Part shown: in pieces, positions 21,635 through 30,790 of the stretch
Position numbering within the stretch: the stretch's first letter is position 1
Layout of the letters: each line of letters starts with the position of its first letter
Source of the DNA: Wenzhouxiangella sediminis
Lineage (GTDB): Bacteria; Pseudomonadota; Gammaproteobacteria; Xanthomonadales; Wenzhouxiangellaceae
Direction: 5' to 3'
DNA: 64,000 nucleotides
Assembly: GCF_003410055.1 (NCBI RefSeq)
Contig: NZ_QUZK01000041.1
Span: forward strand, 110,001-174,000
Translations under genes and position numbers: made by a program
Notes under the pieces: model-generated
Database searches by the model: none
Told to the model about the DNA's origin: nothing
Seen by the model: only the letters and a program-made list of their open reading frames with translations

Positions 21635-22087
21635 ATGACTGACTGGTTCAATCAACTCAAGTCCTGGGTGGCGCCGAGCGCCGAAGAGACCGTGGACATC
21701 CAGGTCATCGCCCGGGCGGCCGCCATCATCCTGCTGGAGATGGCCGCCACCGACGAGCACCGCGACGACGATGAACTGGCGGTGATCCATGACGCCATGC
21801 AGGACGCCTTCGGTATCGACCGGGCCGAGCTGGGCCAGATGCTCAAGGATGCCGAAAAGCTGCGCCGCGAGGCCGTGTCCCTGCACGACTTCACCCGCGA
21901 TCTCAAGGCCCATCTCGATCGCGACGAGCGCGACCAGCTCGTCGAGTGGCTGTGGCGCGTGGCCTGGGCCGACGGGCGAATCGACCGCTACGAGGAGCAA
22001 CTGCTGCGCCGGCTCTCCGACCTGCTGGGCGTGCCCCACCACGAATTCATCAAGCGCAAGCACATGGCCGCGCCCGACGATTCATGA
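21635..22087 (+). CDS. TerB-family tellurite-resistance-like protein
   Basis: A 150-residue all-helical protein. The paired acidic helices (LLEMAATDEHRDDDELAVIH at about 30-50 and WRVAWADGRIDRYEEQLLRR at about 108-128) are the TerB metal-binding-type repeats seen in the YebE/DjlA N-domain group. Ends with LGVPHHEFIKRKH, a recurring finish in this family. The true start is the ATG before TDWFNQ; the frame is open far upstream but that section is antisense to trmH. Function in housekeeping genomes is not established. Convergent with the DUF4426 gene. Confidence 0.85.
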   Translation: MTDWFNQLKSWVAPSAEETVDIQVIARAAAIILLEMAATDEHRDDDELAVIHDAMQDAFGIDRAELGQMLKDAEKLRREAVSLHDFTRDLKAHLDRDERDQLVEWLWRVAWADGRIDRYEEQLLRRLSDLLGVPHHEFIKRKHMAAPDDS

Positions 22088-22098
22088 GCGGGCGCTGA

Positions 22099-22545
22099 TC
22101 ACTCCTCGACGTAGAACTTCTGCTGGAAGCTGAACTCCGACGGCGGCTGGCTGCTGCCCTCAGGACGCACGCTGATGTCGAAGGTCAGCGTCTCCTCGTT
22201 GGCGATGCGGAAGGTGCCGATGTAGTAGATCGCGTCTTCCTCGGTGATCTCCTCCAGCTCGATGGTGCGCGGCTGGCCGGTGAGGTTGACCGCCGAGGCG
22301 TTCACCGTCGCGCGCACGGGCTCGCTCATCGCGTCGTCGCTGCCGGCGGCGCGCAGTACCGTGATGTTGATCATCGCCCGGGTCCCCGAGCGCTGGATGC
22401 CGTAGGCCCGCGCGACCTCGGCGGGCAGCATGCGCGTGTTCATCGCGCTGTAGTGCACCTGATAGCCGCCGATGTCCTCGAACTGCTGCGCAGCCGCCAG
22501 CAGGAAAAAACCAAGGGCAAGAATGCCCGCAAGCTGTCGGATCAT
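22099..22545 (-). CDS. DUF4426 family secreted protein
   Basis: A 148-residue protein with signal peptide MIRQLAGILALGFFLLAAAQ. The mature part starts QFEDIGGYQVHYSAMNTRML and contains PAEVARAYGIQRS, the hallmark of DUF4426, followed by a beta-rich immunoglobulin-like region (about 60-148). ATG at 22545 has GGGA nine bases upstream, which decides it over the GTG at 22560. The family is normally found next to yggT-proC-yggS, as here, but has no proven function. Confidence 0.88.
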   Translation of the reverse strand: MIRQLAGILALGFFLLAAAQQFEDIGGYQVHYSAMNTRMLPAEVARAYGIQRSGTRAMINITVLRAAGSDDAMSEPVRATVNASAVNLTGQPRTIELEEITEEDAIYYIGTFRIANEETLTFDISVRPEGSSQPPSEFSFQQKFYVEE

Positions 22546-22634
22546 CTCATTCCCGTCCACCGTTGAATTGCCCCGATGCTACGCCGTGTTGGGGCGAGGC
22601 GGCAAGCCGTTGTGGCGTCATACAGGTCGTCGGG

Positions 22635-22787
22635 TTCTCGCAATGGCGCAATGGCGCAAGGGACGCAATGCAAGAGCGAATGGATTGCTTGAAGGGAATG
22701 CCTTGGAAATGGCTGACAGATCTTTCGCCCACCATCTTTCTTCTGTCCCTCCTTGGCGTCCTTCGCGCCTTCGCGCCATTGCGAGAA
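22635..22787. repeat. Dispersed repeat C (copy 1), inverted-end element
   Basis: An element of about 153 bp that starts TTCTCGCAATGGCGCAATGG and ends with the inverted counterpart CGCGCCATTGCGAGAA. A second, diverged copy with the same ends lies at 34148-34320. It has no coding capacity and sits between DUF4426 and yggT. It resembles a small non-autonomous mobile element (MITE-like). Confidence 0.75.
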
Positions 22788-22831
22788 ACAAGGGGAAATG
22801 CCCGCACTGCAACGAATCGCCCCGCGCCTGA

Positions 22832-23374
22832 TCAGACCCCCAGCAGGATGATCAGGAACTGGATGACGATGATGGCCAGCAGGGGGGAGAGGTCGAAGCC
22901 GCCCAGGGGCGGGAGGATGCGACGGATGGGGGCGAGCACCGGTTCGGTGAGCTGGTAGATCAGCGGCACGATGGGGTGTCGGAAGCCCTGGCCCACCCAA
23001 CTGAGGATCACGTTGACGATGATCAGCACCAGGTAGAGCACCAGCAGCATGCGCATCAGCCGCAGCGCGGCCAGCAGGAACAGTACCGACCAGTCCATCG
23101 CCCAGCCGTTGAGGGTCATCAGGACGACCAGCAGCACCAGCTCCAGGATGTAGAGCCAGGCGATGCCGGCCAGGCTGACCGAGCCCACGCGCGGGATGAG
23201 CTTCGACAGCGGCTTGACCAGCGGGTCGGTGATCCGGATCAGCGCCTGGCAGATCGGGTTGTAGTAATCCGCCCCGAAGGCCTCGAGCAGCACGCGCAGC
23301 ATCAGTGCCGCCAGGTAGAGCTGGAACAGCGTCTCGATCAGGAAGGAGAACGCCTGGTTGGCCGAGCCGCCCAT
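22832..23374 (-). CDS. yggT: YggT family membrane protein
   Basis: A 180-residue inner-membrane protein with two YggT repeats. FLIETLFQLYLAALMLRVLL at about 10-30 and LLAALRLMRMLLVLYLVLII near 100 start the halves, and each half ends in a conserved loop: NPICQALIRITDPLVKPLSK near 40 and HPIVPLIYQLTEPVLAPIRR near 130. Family members are linked to osmotic balance, cell shape and protein secretion; the molecular activity is not settled. The start ATG shares one base with the proC stop (TGATG), indicating coupling. Confidence 0.93.
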   Translation of the reverse strand: MGGSANQAFSFLIETLFQLYLAALMLRVLLEAFGADYYNPICQALIRITDPLVKPLSKLIPRVGSVSLAGIAWLYILELVLLVVLMTLNGWAMDWSVLFLLAALRLMRMLLVLYLVLIIVNVILSWVGQGFRHPIVPLIYQLTEPVLAPIRRILPPLGGFDLSPLLAIIVIQFLIILLGV

Positions 23375-24186
23375 CAGCCTTCTCCCAGTTCGCGGCCGCG
23401 CTTGACGGCGGCCTGCACGGCTTCATCCACGATGCGCTCGAATTCGTTGCTCGCCAGGCTCTCGAGTGCGGCCGCGGTGGTGCCGCCCGGCGAGGTCACG
23501 CGCTTGCGCAGCTCGCCGGCATCGACGTCGGACTTTGCCAGCATCGTGCCGGCGCCGTAGGCCGTCTGGCGAGCCAGCCGGGCCGCCGTGACTTCGGGCA
23601 GGCCCGCGCGGGTGCCCGCGGCGGTGAGCTGCTCGACCAGCGAGAAGAAATAGGCCGGCCCGGAGCCGGACACGGCGGTGACCACGTCCATCAGGGCTTC
23701 GTCGTCCACCCAGGCGACTTCGCCGGCGGCTTCGAGCACCTGCGTGGCGCGTTCACGGTCGGTTTCGCTCACGCCTCCGGCCGCCGCCAGCCCCGTCATG
23801 CCGGCCTGGTAGAGCGCCGGGGTGTTGGGCATGGCGCGCACCACGCGATCGTGGCCGCCGAGGCCCTTGCAGATGCGCGCCAGCGGCATGCCGGCGGCCA
23901 CCGAAATCACCAGGGTGTGGCCGTCGATGGCGTCGGCCACCGAGGCCAGCACATCGTCCATGACCTGCGGCTTGACCGCCACCACCAGCACGTCGGCCAG
24001 GCGCGTCGCCTCGACGTTGTCGTCGTGGACCGTCACACCGAGATCCTCTGCCAGCGAGCGGCGCTGATCTTCGCTGGGATCGGCCACGTGGATGGATTCG
24101 GCCCGCATGCCGTCGGCAATCAGGCCACCGATCAGCGCGCGACCCATATTGCCGCCGCCGATGAATGTGATTCTCACGTCTTCCAT
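23374..24186 (-). CDS. proC: Pyrroline-5-carboxylate reductase
   Basis: A 270-residue NADPH-dependent enzyme for the last step of proline synthesis. The Rossmann N-terminus reads ITFIGGGNMGRALIGGLIAD, followed by VVAVKPQVMDDVL near 85, MPNTPALYQAGMTGLAA near 115-132, and the dimer-core signature region VSGSGPAYFFSLVEQLTAAG near 165-185. Standard length. In gammaproteobacteria it usually follows yggS directly; here a 270-base spacer packed with repeats separates them. A promoter for proC within the repeats is not obvious. Confidence 0.95.
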   Translation of the reverse strand: MEDVRITFIGGGNMGRALIGGLIADGMRAESIHVADPSEDQRRSLAEDLGVTVHDDNVEATRLADVLVVAVKPQVMDDVLASVADAIDGHTLVISVAAGMPLARICKGLGGHDRVVRAMPNTPALYQAGMTGLAAAGGVSETDRERATQVLEAAGEVAWVDDEALMDVVTAVSGSGPAYFFSLVEQLTAAGTRAGLPEVTAARLARQTAYGAGTMLAKSDVDAGELRKRVTSPGGTTAAALESLASNEFERIVDEAVQAAVKRGRELGEG

Positions 24187-24238
24187 GTTTTCTATTGTAA
24201 GGGTCCTGATGGGCCCTGCACGTTAGTTCGTGCGTTGC

Positions 24239-24455
24239 ACGGGGGTTCCGGGAAGCCCGAGGTCCCGGATCGGAGTCCGGGATGACGCTTCGCGTCAGTT
24301 CGGGGTTCAGGGTTCCGGATGGGCTCCGGTGGGTTGTCGAGGTGGGGAGGAGATAGGTTTCAGGGTTCAGGTTTCAGGTTTCAGGGAAAACAAGAAACAG
24401 ATTCCCGAACCCCGAACCCGTCTTTTTCTTTCCTGAAACCTGAACCCTGAAACCT
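24239..24455. repeat. Repeat B (inverted) plus repeat A pair inside the yggS-proC spacer
   Basis: Around 24250-24310 is an inverted copy of repeat B (its palindrome GACGCTTCGCGTC and the GATCGGAGTCCGGGAT arm). At 24354-24386 is repeat A in forward orientation, and at 24432-24455 an inverted A (CCTGAAACCTGAACCCTGAA). The two A copies face each other across about 45 bases and could form a long hairpin in the yggS-proC transcript. Confidence 0.8.
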
Positions 24456-24456
24456 T

Positions 24457-25155
24457 TCAGTCCCTCGGCCCGAACAGAGCCGTTCCAATACGAATCTCCG
24501 TCGAACCTTCGAGAATGGCTGCTTCCAGATCGCCGGTCATTCCCGCCGAGATGGTGTCGACCTGGGGGTGTCGTTCTTTCAGCTGATCGAACAGCTCGCG
24601 CAGCTTCGCGAATGCCGCGCGCTGTTCCTCGTGGTCCTCGCGCGGGGCGGGGATGGCCATCAGGCCGCGCAGTTTCAGGTGCTCGGCATCGGCGATGCGG
24701 TCGGCCAGTTCGGCGATTTCTTCGGGCGCGCAGCCGGCTTTCTGCGACTCGTCGTCGAGGTTGACCTGGATGAGCACGTTCAGGGGGGCGAGGCCGTCGG
24801 GGCGTTGGTCGTCGAGCCGGCGCACGATCTTGGCGCGGTCGATCGATTCCACCCAGTCGAAGTGCGCGGCGATCAATTTCGTCTTGTTCGACTGGATCGG
24901 GCCGATGTAATGCCACTCCAGGTCCAGGTCGCCCAGCGCGGCGATCTTCTCAACGCCCTCGTCGACGTAGTTCTCGCCGAAGGCGCGCTGGCCGAGCGCG
25001 TGCAGCTCGCGGATCGCCTCGACGGGCTTGCGTTTGCTCACGGCCAGCAGCCGCACGGCGCCGGCGGGCCGGTCGGCGTCGCGGCAGGCCGCGTCGATGC
25101 GCTTGCGCGTTTGCTCGAGACGCTCCCGGGCGGTTTTCGAGGCGATTTGATTCAT
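24457..25155 (-). CDS. yggS: YggS/PLPBP family PLP homeostasis protein
   Basis: A 232-residue alanine-racemase-fold protein that binds pyridoxal 5'-phosphate. The Schiff-base lysine is K41 in LLAVSKRKP. Other family segments: FGENYVDEGVEKI near 75, WHYIGPIQSNKTKLIAAHFD near 90-110, and ISAGMTGDLEAAILEGSTEI with the phosphate contacts near 200-220, where most homologues have MGMS rather than AGMT. The protein balances PLP and amino-acid pools rather than catalysing a known reaction. It is divergent from pilT, as in Pseudomonas. Confidence 0.95.
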   Translation of the reverse strand: MNQIASKTARERLEQTRKRIDAACRDADRPAGAVRLLAVSKRKPVEAIRELHALGQRAFGENYVDEGVEKIAALGDLDLEWHYIGPIQSNKTKLIAAHFDWVESIDRAKIVRRLDDQRPDGLAPLNVLIQVNLDDESQKAGCAPEEIAELADRIADAEHLKLRGLMAIPAPREDHEEQRAAFAKLRELFDQLKERHPQVDTISAGMTGDLEAAILEGSTEIRIGTALFGPRD

Positions 25156-25174
25156 GGCCGAGTTACGCTAAGAT
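25147..25174 (+). promoter_or_regulatory. Candidate pilT promoter
   Basis: TTGATT (25147-25152), 16-base spacer, TAAGAT (25169-25174). The -35 overlaps the first codons of the divergent yggS, and the predicted leader to pilT is about 95 bases. Confidence 0.4.
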
Positions 25175-25274
25175 CGGTTGGTGTGCTGGACAACGGGGGT
25201 GTGCGTCGGCCGCCCGCTTGGCGGAGCCGCACACGTCACCGGCAGGCCGAAGGCCACAGGCAGGGAGTTTCCCC

Positions 25275-26312
25275 ATGGATATTACAGAACTACTCGCATT
25301 CACCGTCAAGAACAAGGCATCCGACCTGCATATCTCGGCCGGTCTGCCGCCCATGATCCGCGTCGACGGCGACGTTCATCGTATCAACACGCCGGCGATC
25401 GAGAACAAGGAGATGGCCGAGCTCATCTACTCGACCATGAACGACCACCAGCGCCGCGACTACGAGGCCAACCTGGAGGTCGACTTCTCCTACAGCGTGC
25501 CGGGCTTGGCGCGATTTCGTGTGAATTCATTCCACCACCATCGCGGCATGGGCGCGGTCTTCCGCGTGATTCCCAACGACATCTGGACGCTCGACGATCT
25601 CGACGCGCCGGCCATCTTCAAGGACATCGTGGAAGTCCCCCGCGGGCTGATCCTGGTCACCGGGCCGACCGGTTCGGGCAAGTCCACCACGCTGGCGGCG
25701 ATGATGGACTACCTCAACAAGACCGTGCCGGGCCATATCCTCACCATCGAGGACCCGATCGAATTCATCCACACACCGCAGCGCTGCCTGATCAACCAGC
25801 GAGAGGTGCACCGCGACACGCACGGCTTCAACCAGGCGCTGCGCTCGGCGCTGCGTGAAGACCCCGACATCATCCTGGTCGGCGAGCTGCGCGACATGGA
25901 AACCGTGCGCCTGGCCCTGACCGCCGCCGAGACCGGTCACGTGGTTTTCGCCACCCTGCATACCTCCTCGGCGCCGAAGACCATCGACCGAATCATCGAC
26001 GTCTTCCCCGGCGACGAAAAACCGGTGGTGCGCTCGATGCTGTCGGAGTCGCTCAGAGCGGTCATCTCGCAGACCCTGCTCAAGAAGGTCGGCGGCGGCC
26101 GGGTGGCCGCGCACGAAATCATGGTGGCCACCTCGGCCATCAAGAACCTCATTCGCGAGGACAAGGTGGCGCAGATGTACTCGGCCATCCAGACCGGGCA
26201 GAACGCCGGCATGACCACCCTCGACCAGTCGCTCATCGAGCTCGTCCGACGCGGTCTGGTCAACAAGCAGGAGGCCGTTCGCAAGGCCCAGAACAAGTCG
26301 GCGCTGGCCTGA
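25275..26312 (+). CDS. pilT: Type IV pilus retraction ATPase PilT
   Basis: A 345-residue hexameric motor that depolymerises type IV pili, powering twitching and DNA uptake. N-terminal PAS-like domain is at about 1-100 (SDLHISAGLPPMIRVDGDVH). The core has Walker A GPTGSGKSTTLAAM near 130-143, the Asp box TIEDPIEFIH, Walker B DPDIILVGELRD and the His box ETGHVVFATLHTS. The PilT-specific AIxNLIRE motif is present as AIKNLIRE near 290. AGGGAG lies seven bases before the ATG. Followed by pilU after 30 bases; the two are one transcription unit. Confidence 0.97.
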   Translation: MDITELLAFTVKNKASDLHISAGLPPMIRVDGDVHRINTPAIENKEMAELIYSTMNDHQRRDYEANLEVDFSYSVPGLARFRVNSFHHHRGMGAVFRVIPNDIWTLDDLDAPAIFKDIVEVPRGLILVTGPTGSGKSTTLAAMMDYLNKTVPGHILTIEDPIEFIHTPQRCLINQREVHRDTHGFNQALRSALREDPDIILVGELRDMETVRLALTAAETGHVVFATLHTSSAPKTIDRIIDVFPGDEKPVVRSMLSESLRAVISQTLLKKVGGGRVAAHEIMVATSAIKNLIREDKVAQMYSAIQTGQNAGMTTLDQSLIELVRRGLVNKQEAVRKAQNKSALA

Positions 26313-26342
26313 CCGGCCCGCGCCATCAATTAAGGAGACGGC

Positions 26343-27470
26343 ATGAACACCATCCAGGACTGGCTGCACAAGCTCCACGACTCAAAGGGCTCGGACCTGT
26401 TCGTGACCGTGGGTGCGCCGCCCTGCATCAAGGTGCACGGCAAGATCAAGCCGCTGACCCGCGAGGCGCTCACCCACGAGATGGTCAGCGACATCATCGA
26501 CTCGATCATGACCGCCGACCAGCGCGAGGAATTCCATTCCACGCACGAGTGCCAGTTCGCCGTCTCGCTCGAGGGTGTGGCCCGCTTCCGCGTCTCGGCC
26601 TTCTACCAGCGCAACAGCGTCGGCATGGTCTGCCGCCGCATCGAAACCAAGATCCCCACCTTCGAGGAACTCGACCTGCCCGGGTCGCTCTCGGAGCTGG
26701 CGATGCAAAAGCGCGGCATCATCATCCTGGTGGGGGCGACCGGCACCGGCAAGTCGACCACCCTGGCGGCCATGCTCGGCGAGCGCAACATGAAGGCCTC
26801 GGGGCACATCATCACCATCGAGGACCCCATCGAGTTCGTGCACAAGCACCGCAAGAGCCTGGTCACCCAGCGCGAAGTGGGCATCGACACCGAAAGCTTC
26901 GAGGTGGCGCTGAAGAACACGCTGCGCCAGGCGCCCGACGTGATCCTCATCGGCGAGATCCGGACCCGCGAGGCCATGGAGCACGCCATCACCTTCGCCG
27001 AAACCGGTCACCTGTGCCTGACCACGCTGCACGCCAACAACGCCAACCAGGCGATGGACCGCATCCTGCACTTCTTCCCGGAAGACCGTCACCCGCAGGT
27101 GCTGCTGGACCTGAGCTTCAACCTCAAGGGCGTGGTCGCCCAGCAGCTCGTGCCCTCGATCGACGGCAGCCGCCGCCACGTGGCCCTGGAAATCCTGCTC
27201 AACACGCCGCTCATCCAGGAGAAGATCCGCAAGGGCAAGATCGAGGAGCTCAAGGAGCTCATGAAGGACTCGCGCCACCACGGCATGGTGACCTTCGACC
27301 AGAGCCTGCTCGAGCTCTACCAGGAAGGCCTGATCTCCTACGAGGAGGCCCTGCGCCACGCCGATTCGGCCAACGATCTGCGCCTGGCGGTCAAGCTCAG
27401 CGAGGGCGGCGATGCCGACTCGCTGTCCGGCAAGCTGCAAGACCTCAACCTGATTGATGACGAGCGCTGA
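26343..27470 (+). CDS. pilU: PilT-dependent pilus retraction ATPase PilU
   Basis: A 375-residue PilT paralogue. PilU works with PilT in forceful retraction and alone is generally inactive. Domains in order: N-terminal SDLFVTVGAPPCIKVHGKIK, Walker A GATGTGKSTTLAAM near 130-145, Asp box TIEDPIEFVH, Walker B APDVILIGEIRT and His box ETGHLCLTTLHAN. The C-terminal tail beyond residue 340 (acidic, SEGGDADSLSGKLQDL) is typical of PilU and missing from PilT. AAGGAG precedes the ATG. No other pilus genes are in the window. Confidence 0.95.
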   Translation: MNTIQDWLHKLHDSKGSDLFVTVGAPPCIKVHGKIKPLTREALTHEMVSDIIDSIMTADQREEFHSTHECQFAVSLEGVARFRVSAFYQRNSVGMVCRRIETKIPTFEELDLPGSLSELAMQKRGIIILVGATGTGKSTTLAAMLGERNMKASGHIITIEDPIEFVHKHRKSLVTQREVGIDTESFEVALKNTLRQAPDVILIGEIRTREAMEHAITFAETGHLCLTTLHANNANQAMDRILHFFPEDRHPQVLLDLSFNLKGVVAQQLVPSIDGSRRHVALEILLNTPLIQEKIRKGKIEELKELMKDSRHHGMVTFDQSLLELYQEGLISYEEALRHADSANDLRLAVKLSEGGDADSLSGKLQDLNLIDDER

Positions 27471-27617
27471 GGCCTGCATTTAACACGCAACTTACCGCTG
27501 TAACGGCATTTTCTTCCCCGTTTAACATCTGGTTAACCGTTCGGGGCGTAGCATTTGTCTCGTTGGTGCTCAAAGCGCGAGCCAAGTTTCTGCACCGACG
27601 GTTACGGGGCAATGTGG

Positions 27618-27656
27618 GCCCGGACGGAGTCGACCCCTCCGTCCGGGCATTTTTTT
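27618..27656 (+). terminator. Strong intrinsic terminator
   Basis: A perfect 12-base stem (GCCCGGACGGAG with CTCCGTCCGGGC), 7-base loop, then a run of seven T. It lies 148 bases after pilU and only 34 bases before the response-regulator ATG, so the regulator must either have a promoter squeezed into that gap or depend on read-through. Confidence 0.9.
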
Positions 27657-27689
27657 ACCGCACTTTCGACTCAGGGGAATAATCGGCTG

Positions 27690-28359
<670 letters not shown>

Positions 28360-28382
<23 letters not shown>

Positions 28383-29643
28383 AAGCCGACTGATCTTCTC
28401 CTTTCTGGTGTTCGGCACGCTGCTCAGCGTGCTGTTCGCCGCGGCCGTGCTGCTCGTGCAGAGCTGGCTGGTCGACGCGCTGATCTCGCGCACCCTGGCC
28501 GACGAGATCGACCAGTACGTCGCCGGCCTGCGCGAAGACCCCACGCTCGTCGAGCCCTTCTACACCCGCATCGAAGGCTACGTCACCCGGCCGGGTCGGG
28601 CCGAGATCGTGCCCGAGCCCTTCCGCAGCCTGGCCAGCGGCGTGCACGACGTCACTACCGACGACGCCCAGTACAAGGCGGCCGTGCGCAAGGAAGACGA
28701 CTTCTGGGTGTTCCTGACCTACGACGTCTCGGAGAACCAGGAACTGGCGCGCCGCCTCGAGATCGCCCTGGCCGCCGCCGTGCTGATCTTCATCCTGTTC
28801 TCGCTGGCCCTGGGCATCTGGTCGTCGAGCCGCGTCATGGCGCCGGTGACCGAACTGGCGAGGCGCATCGAGGCGATGGACGAGCACGCCCCGCCCGGCG
28901 ACCTGGCCCGGCATTTCCCCGACGACGAAGTCGGCCAGCTCGCCGCCGCGCTCGATGACTACGCCCACCGTCTCAAGGACCTGGTCGAGCGCGACAAGGC
29001 CTTCAATGCCGACGTCAGCCACGAGCTGCGCACGCCCCTGGCAGTGATCTCCGGGGCCACCGAGCTGCTGCTGGCCCAGCCCGAGCAGGACGAGCGCACC
29101 CACGAGCGCCTGCTGCGCATCGCCCGTGCCGCGCGCCAGTCCACCGACATCACCACCGCGCTGCTGCACCTGGTGCGCGCCGAACGCGACGCCGATGGCA
29201 ATGGCCACGCCCACGACGTCGCCCAGATCGCCCGGCAGGTCGTGGGCAACTACGAACCCCTGGTCGGCGACCGCGATCTCGAACTGGCCGTCGACGAGCG
29301 CGAGCAGGTCAGCGTCATCGCCCCCGAGGCGGTCATCGCCGTGGTGCTGGGCAACCTGGTCGGCAACGCCATCCGCTACACCACCGAAGGCGAAGTGCGC
29401 GTGCGCATCCAGCCCGGCGAAGTCAGCATCCTGGACACCGGCCCCGGCATCGACGAAGAAGAACTCCCCCACGTCTTCGACCGCCACTTCCGCGGCCACC
29501 AGGCCGGCGGCACGAAGGGCTCCGGTCTCGGGCTGTCGATCGTGAAGCGCCTCTGCGACCTGTATGGCTGGCGGATCGAGTTTGCCAATCGGGAAAGTGG
29601 CGGGTTGTGTGTAACTTTGCGATTCTTTCCCGATCGAGGTTGA
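28360..29643 (+). CDS. Sensor histidine kinase
   Basis: A 427-residue inner-membrane kinase that pairs with the preceding regulator. TM1 is about 10-35, a periplasmic sensor of about 100 residues follows, and TM2 is about 130-150. A HAMP-like linker leads to the dimerisation box ADVSHELRTPLAVISGATEL with phospho-accepting H221. The ATPase domain shows N box VLGNLVGNAIRYT near 335, ILDTGPGIDEEELPHVFDRH near 360-380 and G2 box KGSGLGLSIVKRL. Sensor part has no recognised domain. ATG sits inside the regulator's 3' end. A repeat block follows the stop within two bases. Confidence 0.94.
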
Positions 29644-29644
29644 T

Positions 29645-29810
29645 TAGGTTTCAGGGTTCAGGTTTCAGGTTTCAGGAAAACACAAGACCGGCTCCGGGCT
29701 GCTTGTTGGCTCCCACTGGTTTGAAGTCTTCGGCGGGTACGGCGCTGGGCTTTCCGGCAACGCATTCCCGGCCTCGCCAAGCGCCCCTGAAACCTGAACA
29801 CTGAAACCTA
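29645..29810. repeat. Repeat A pair, head-to-head, after the kinase gene
   Basis: Forward repeat A at 29645-29676 starts one base after the kinase stop. An inverted copy lies at 29786-29810 (CCTGAAACCTGAACACTGAA, one base changed). About 110 bases of unremarkable sequence separate them. Same arrangement as at 24354-24455. Confidence 0.8.
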
Positions 29811-29859
29811 TCCGCTTTCAAACTGGCAACGATTGACGCAGGCCCGCTAAACTAAGCCC

Positions 29860-30213
29860 ATGGCCATTATCAATTGCCCAAATTGCAGTAAGCGAATTTC
29901 GGACCAAAGCACCTTCTGCGCCCACTGCGAATTGCCGCTGGGTGAGATGTCTCAGGCGGATGTCGCGCGGCTGGAGCTGCGCCGGTGGCGGCGCCGTGTG
30001 TGGCAGTCCAAGAACGTGACCTACGCGGCGATGACCGCGCTGGTGGTCGGCGCCATCTGGTGGTGGCTGGCCGAGCCGCAGGGTTGGACCCTGCCGCCGC
30101 CGGTGCTGCCGATCGGGCTGATCGCGCTGGGTGGGGTGGCCTACCTGGCCGGGCGCGTGTGGCTGTTCTGGCTCAAGATGGAGCGCAACCGCCCCAGGCC
30201 CCCGCGCGACTGA
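29860..30213 (+). CDS. Small zinc-ribbon membrane protein
   Basis: A 117-residue protein. An N-terminal zinc ribbon has two CxxC pairs: CPNCSK at residues 6-11 and CAHCEL at about 20-25. A basic segment (RRWRRRVWQSKN, about 40-52) is followed by two membrane helices (about 53-72 and 80-105) and a basic C-terminus. Zinc ribbon plus two helices occurs in many uncharacterised envelope proteins; no function can be assigned. It stands alone between a repeat block and a convergent gene. Confidence 0.75.
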   Translation: MAIINCPNCSKRISDQSTFCAHCELPLGEMSQADVARLELRRWRRRVWQSKNVTYAAMTALVVGAIWWWLAEPQGWTLPPPVLPIGLIALGGVAYLAGRVWLFWLKMERNRPRPPRD

Positions 30214-30219
30214 GCGCGC

Positions 30220-30741
30220 TTATTCGACGCGGTCGACCTGGACCTGCTTGTTGTAGCCTTCGACCTGCAGGCGCCAGCCGCCGAACATGCCCTGCTTGAT
30301 GGTCACGCGCGGGCTCTCGACTTCGGAGACGAAGTAGGTGTCGGGGGCGCTCTGCTCCCAGACCATGCCGTTTTCCAGCTCGAAGCGGGTGTCGCCGCGC
30401 CAGCCGTTGAAGTTGCCGACCAGCCGGCTGTTGATGGGCGGGGCGTTGCTGCTGCCGCGATCCTCGAAGCCGCGCATGTCCTGGTCGGCCGTCATGCCGC
30501 CGCCCTGCTGCGCGCGCTGCCGGTTGAGCTCGATGGCTTCCTCCTGCGTCAGCGACCGTTCGCGAATCCACTGGTTGAGCGCGGCCAGTTCTTCCCTGCT
30601 GAGCTTGTGCAGCCCGGTTTCCATGAACTCCTGGCCGGTCATTCTCTCTTCCAGGGTGGAAAACGATTCCTGCGCCAGGGCAGCGGAACAGAAGGCAAGC
30701 GCGATCAGCGCGGTGCTGAAACGGAAGGCGACAGTGGGCAT
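30220..30741 (-). CDS. Secreted protein of unknown function
   Basis: A 173-residue protein with a good signal peptide (MPTVAFRFSTALIALAFCSA, cleavage near ALAQ-ES). A helical charged region (about 25-75, with LSREELAALNQWIRERSLTQ) is followed by a glycine-containing linker and a compact beta region (about 105-170: NFNGWRGDTRFELENGMVWE, FGGWRLQVEGYNKQVQV), which looks SH3-like. Homologues I recall are unannotated. Gene order with the next envelope gene (same strand, 49 bases apart) suggests one transcript. Confidence 0.7.
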   Translation of the reverse strand: MPTVAFRFSTALIALAFCSAALAQESFSTLEERMTGQEFMETGLHKLSREELAALNQWIRERSLTQEEAIELNRQRAQQGGGMTADQDMRGFEDRGSSNAPPINSRLVGNFNGWRGDTRFELENGMVWEQSAPDTYFVSEVESPRVTIKQGMFGGWRLQVEGYNKQVQVDRVE

Positions 30742-30790
30742 GTCCAGGAATCCCCCGGTGAGTTCTCGATCAGGTTAAGACGAAATGAGC

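Noticed and set aside
24354-24455. Repeat A considered as CRISPR
   Set aside because: Repeats are short, lie at scattered loci, and have no regular spacers or cas genes.
27522-27554. A sigma-70-like promoter upstream of the pilU-distal terminator
   Set aside because: The TTAACA and TAGCAT boxes are spaced 21 bases apart; not convincing without transcript data.
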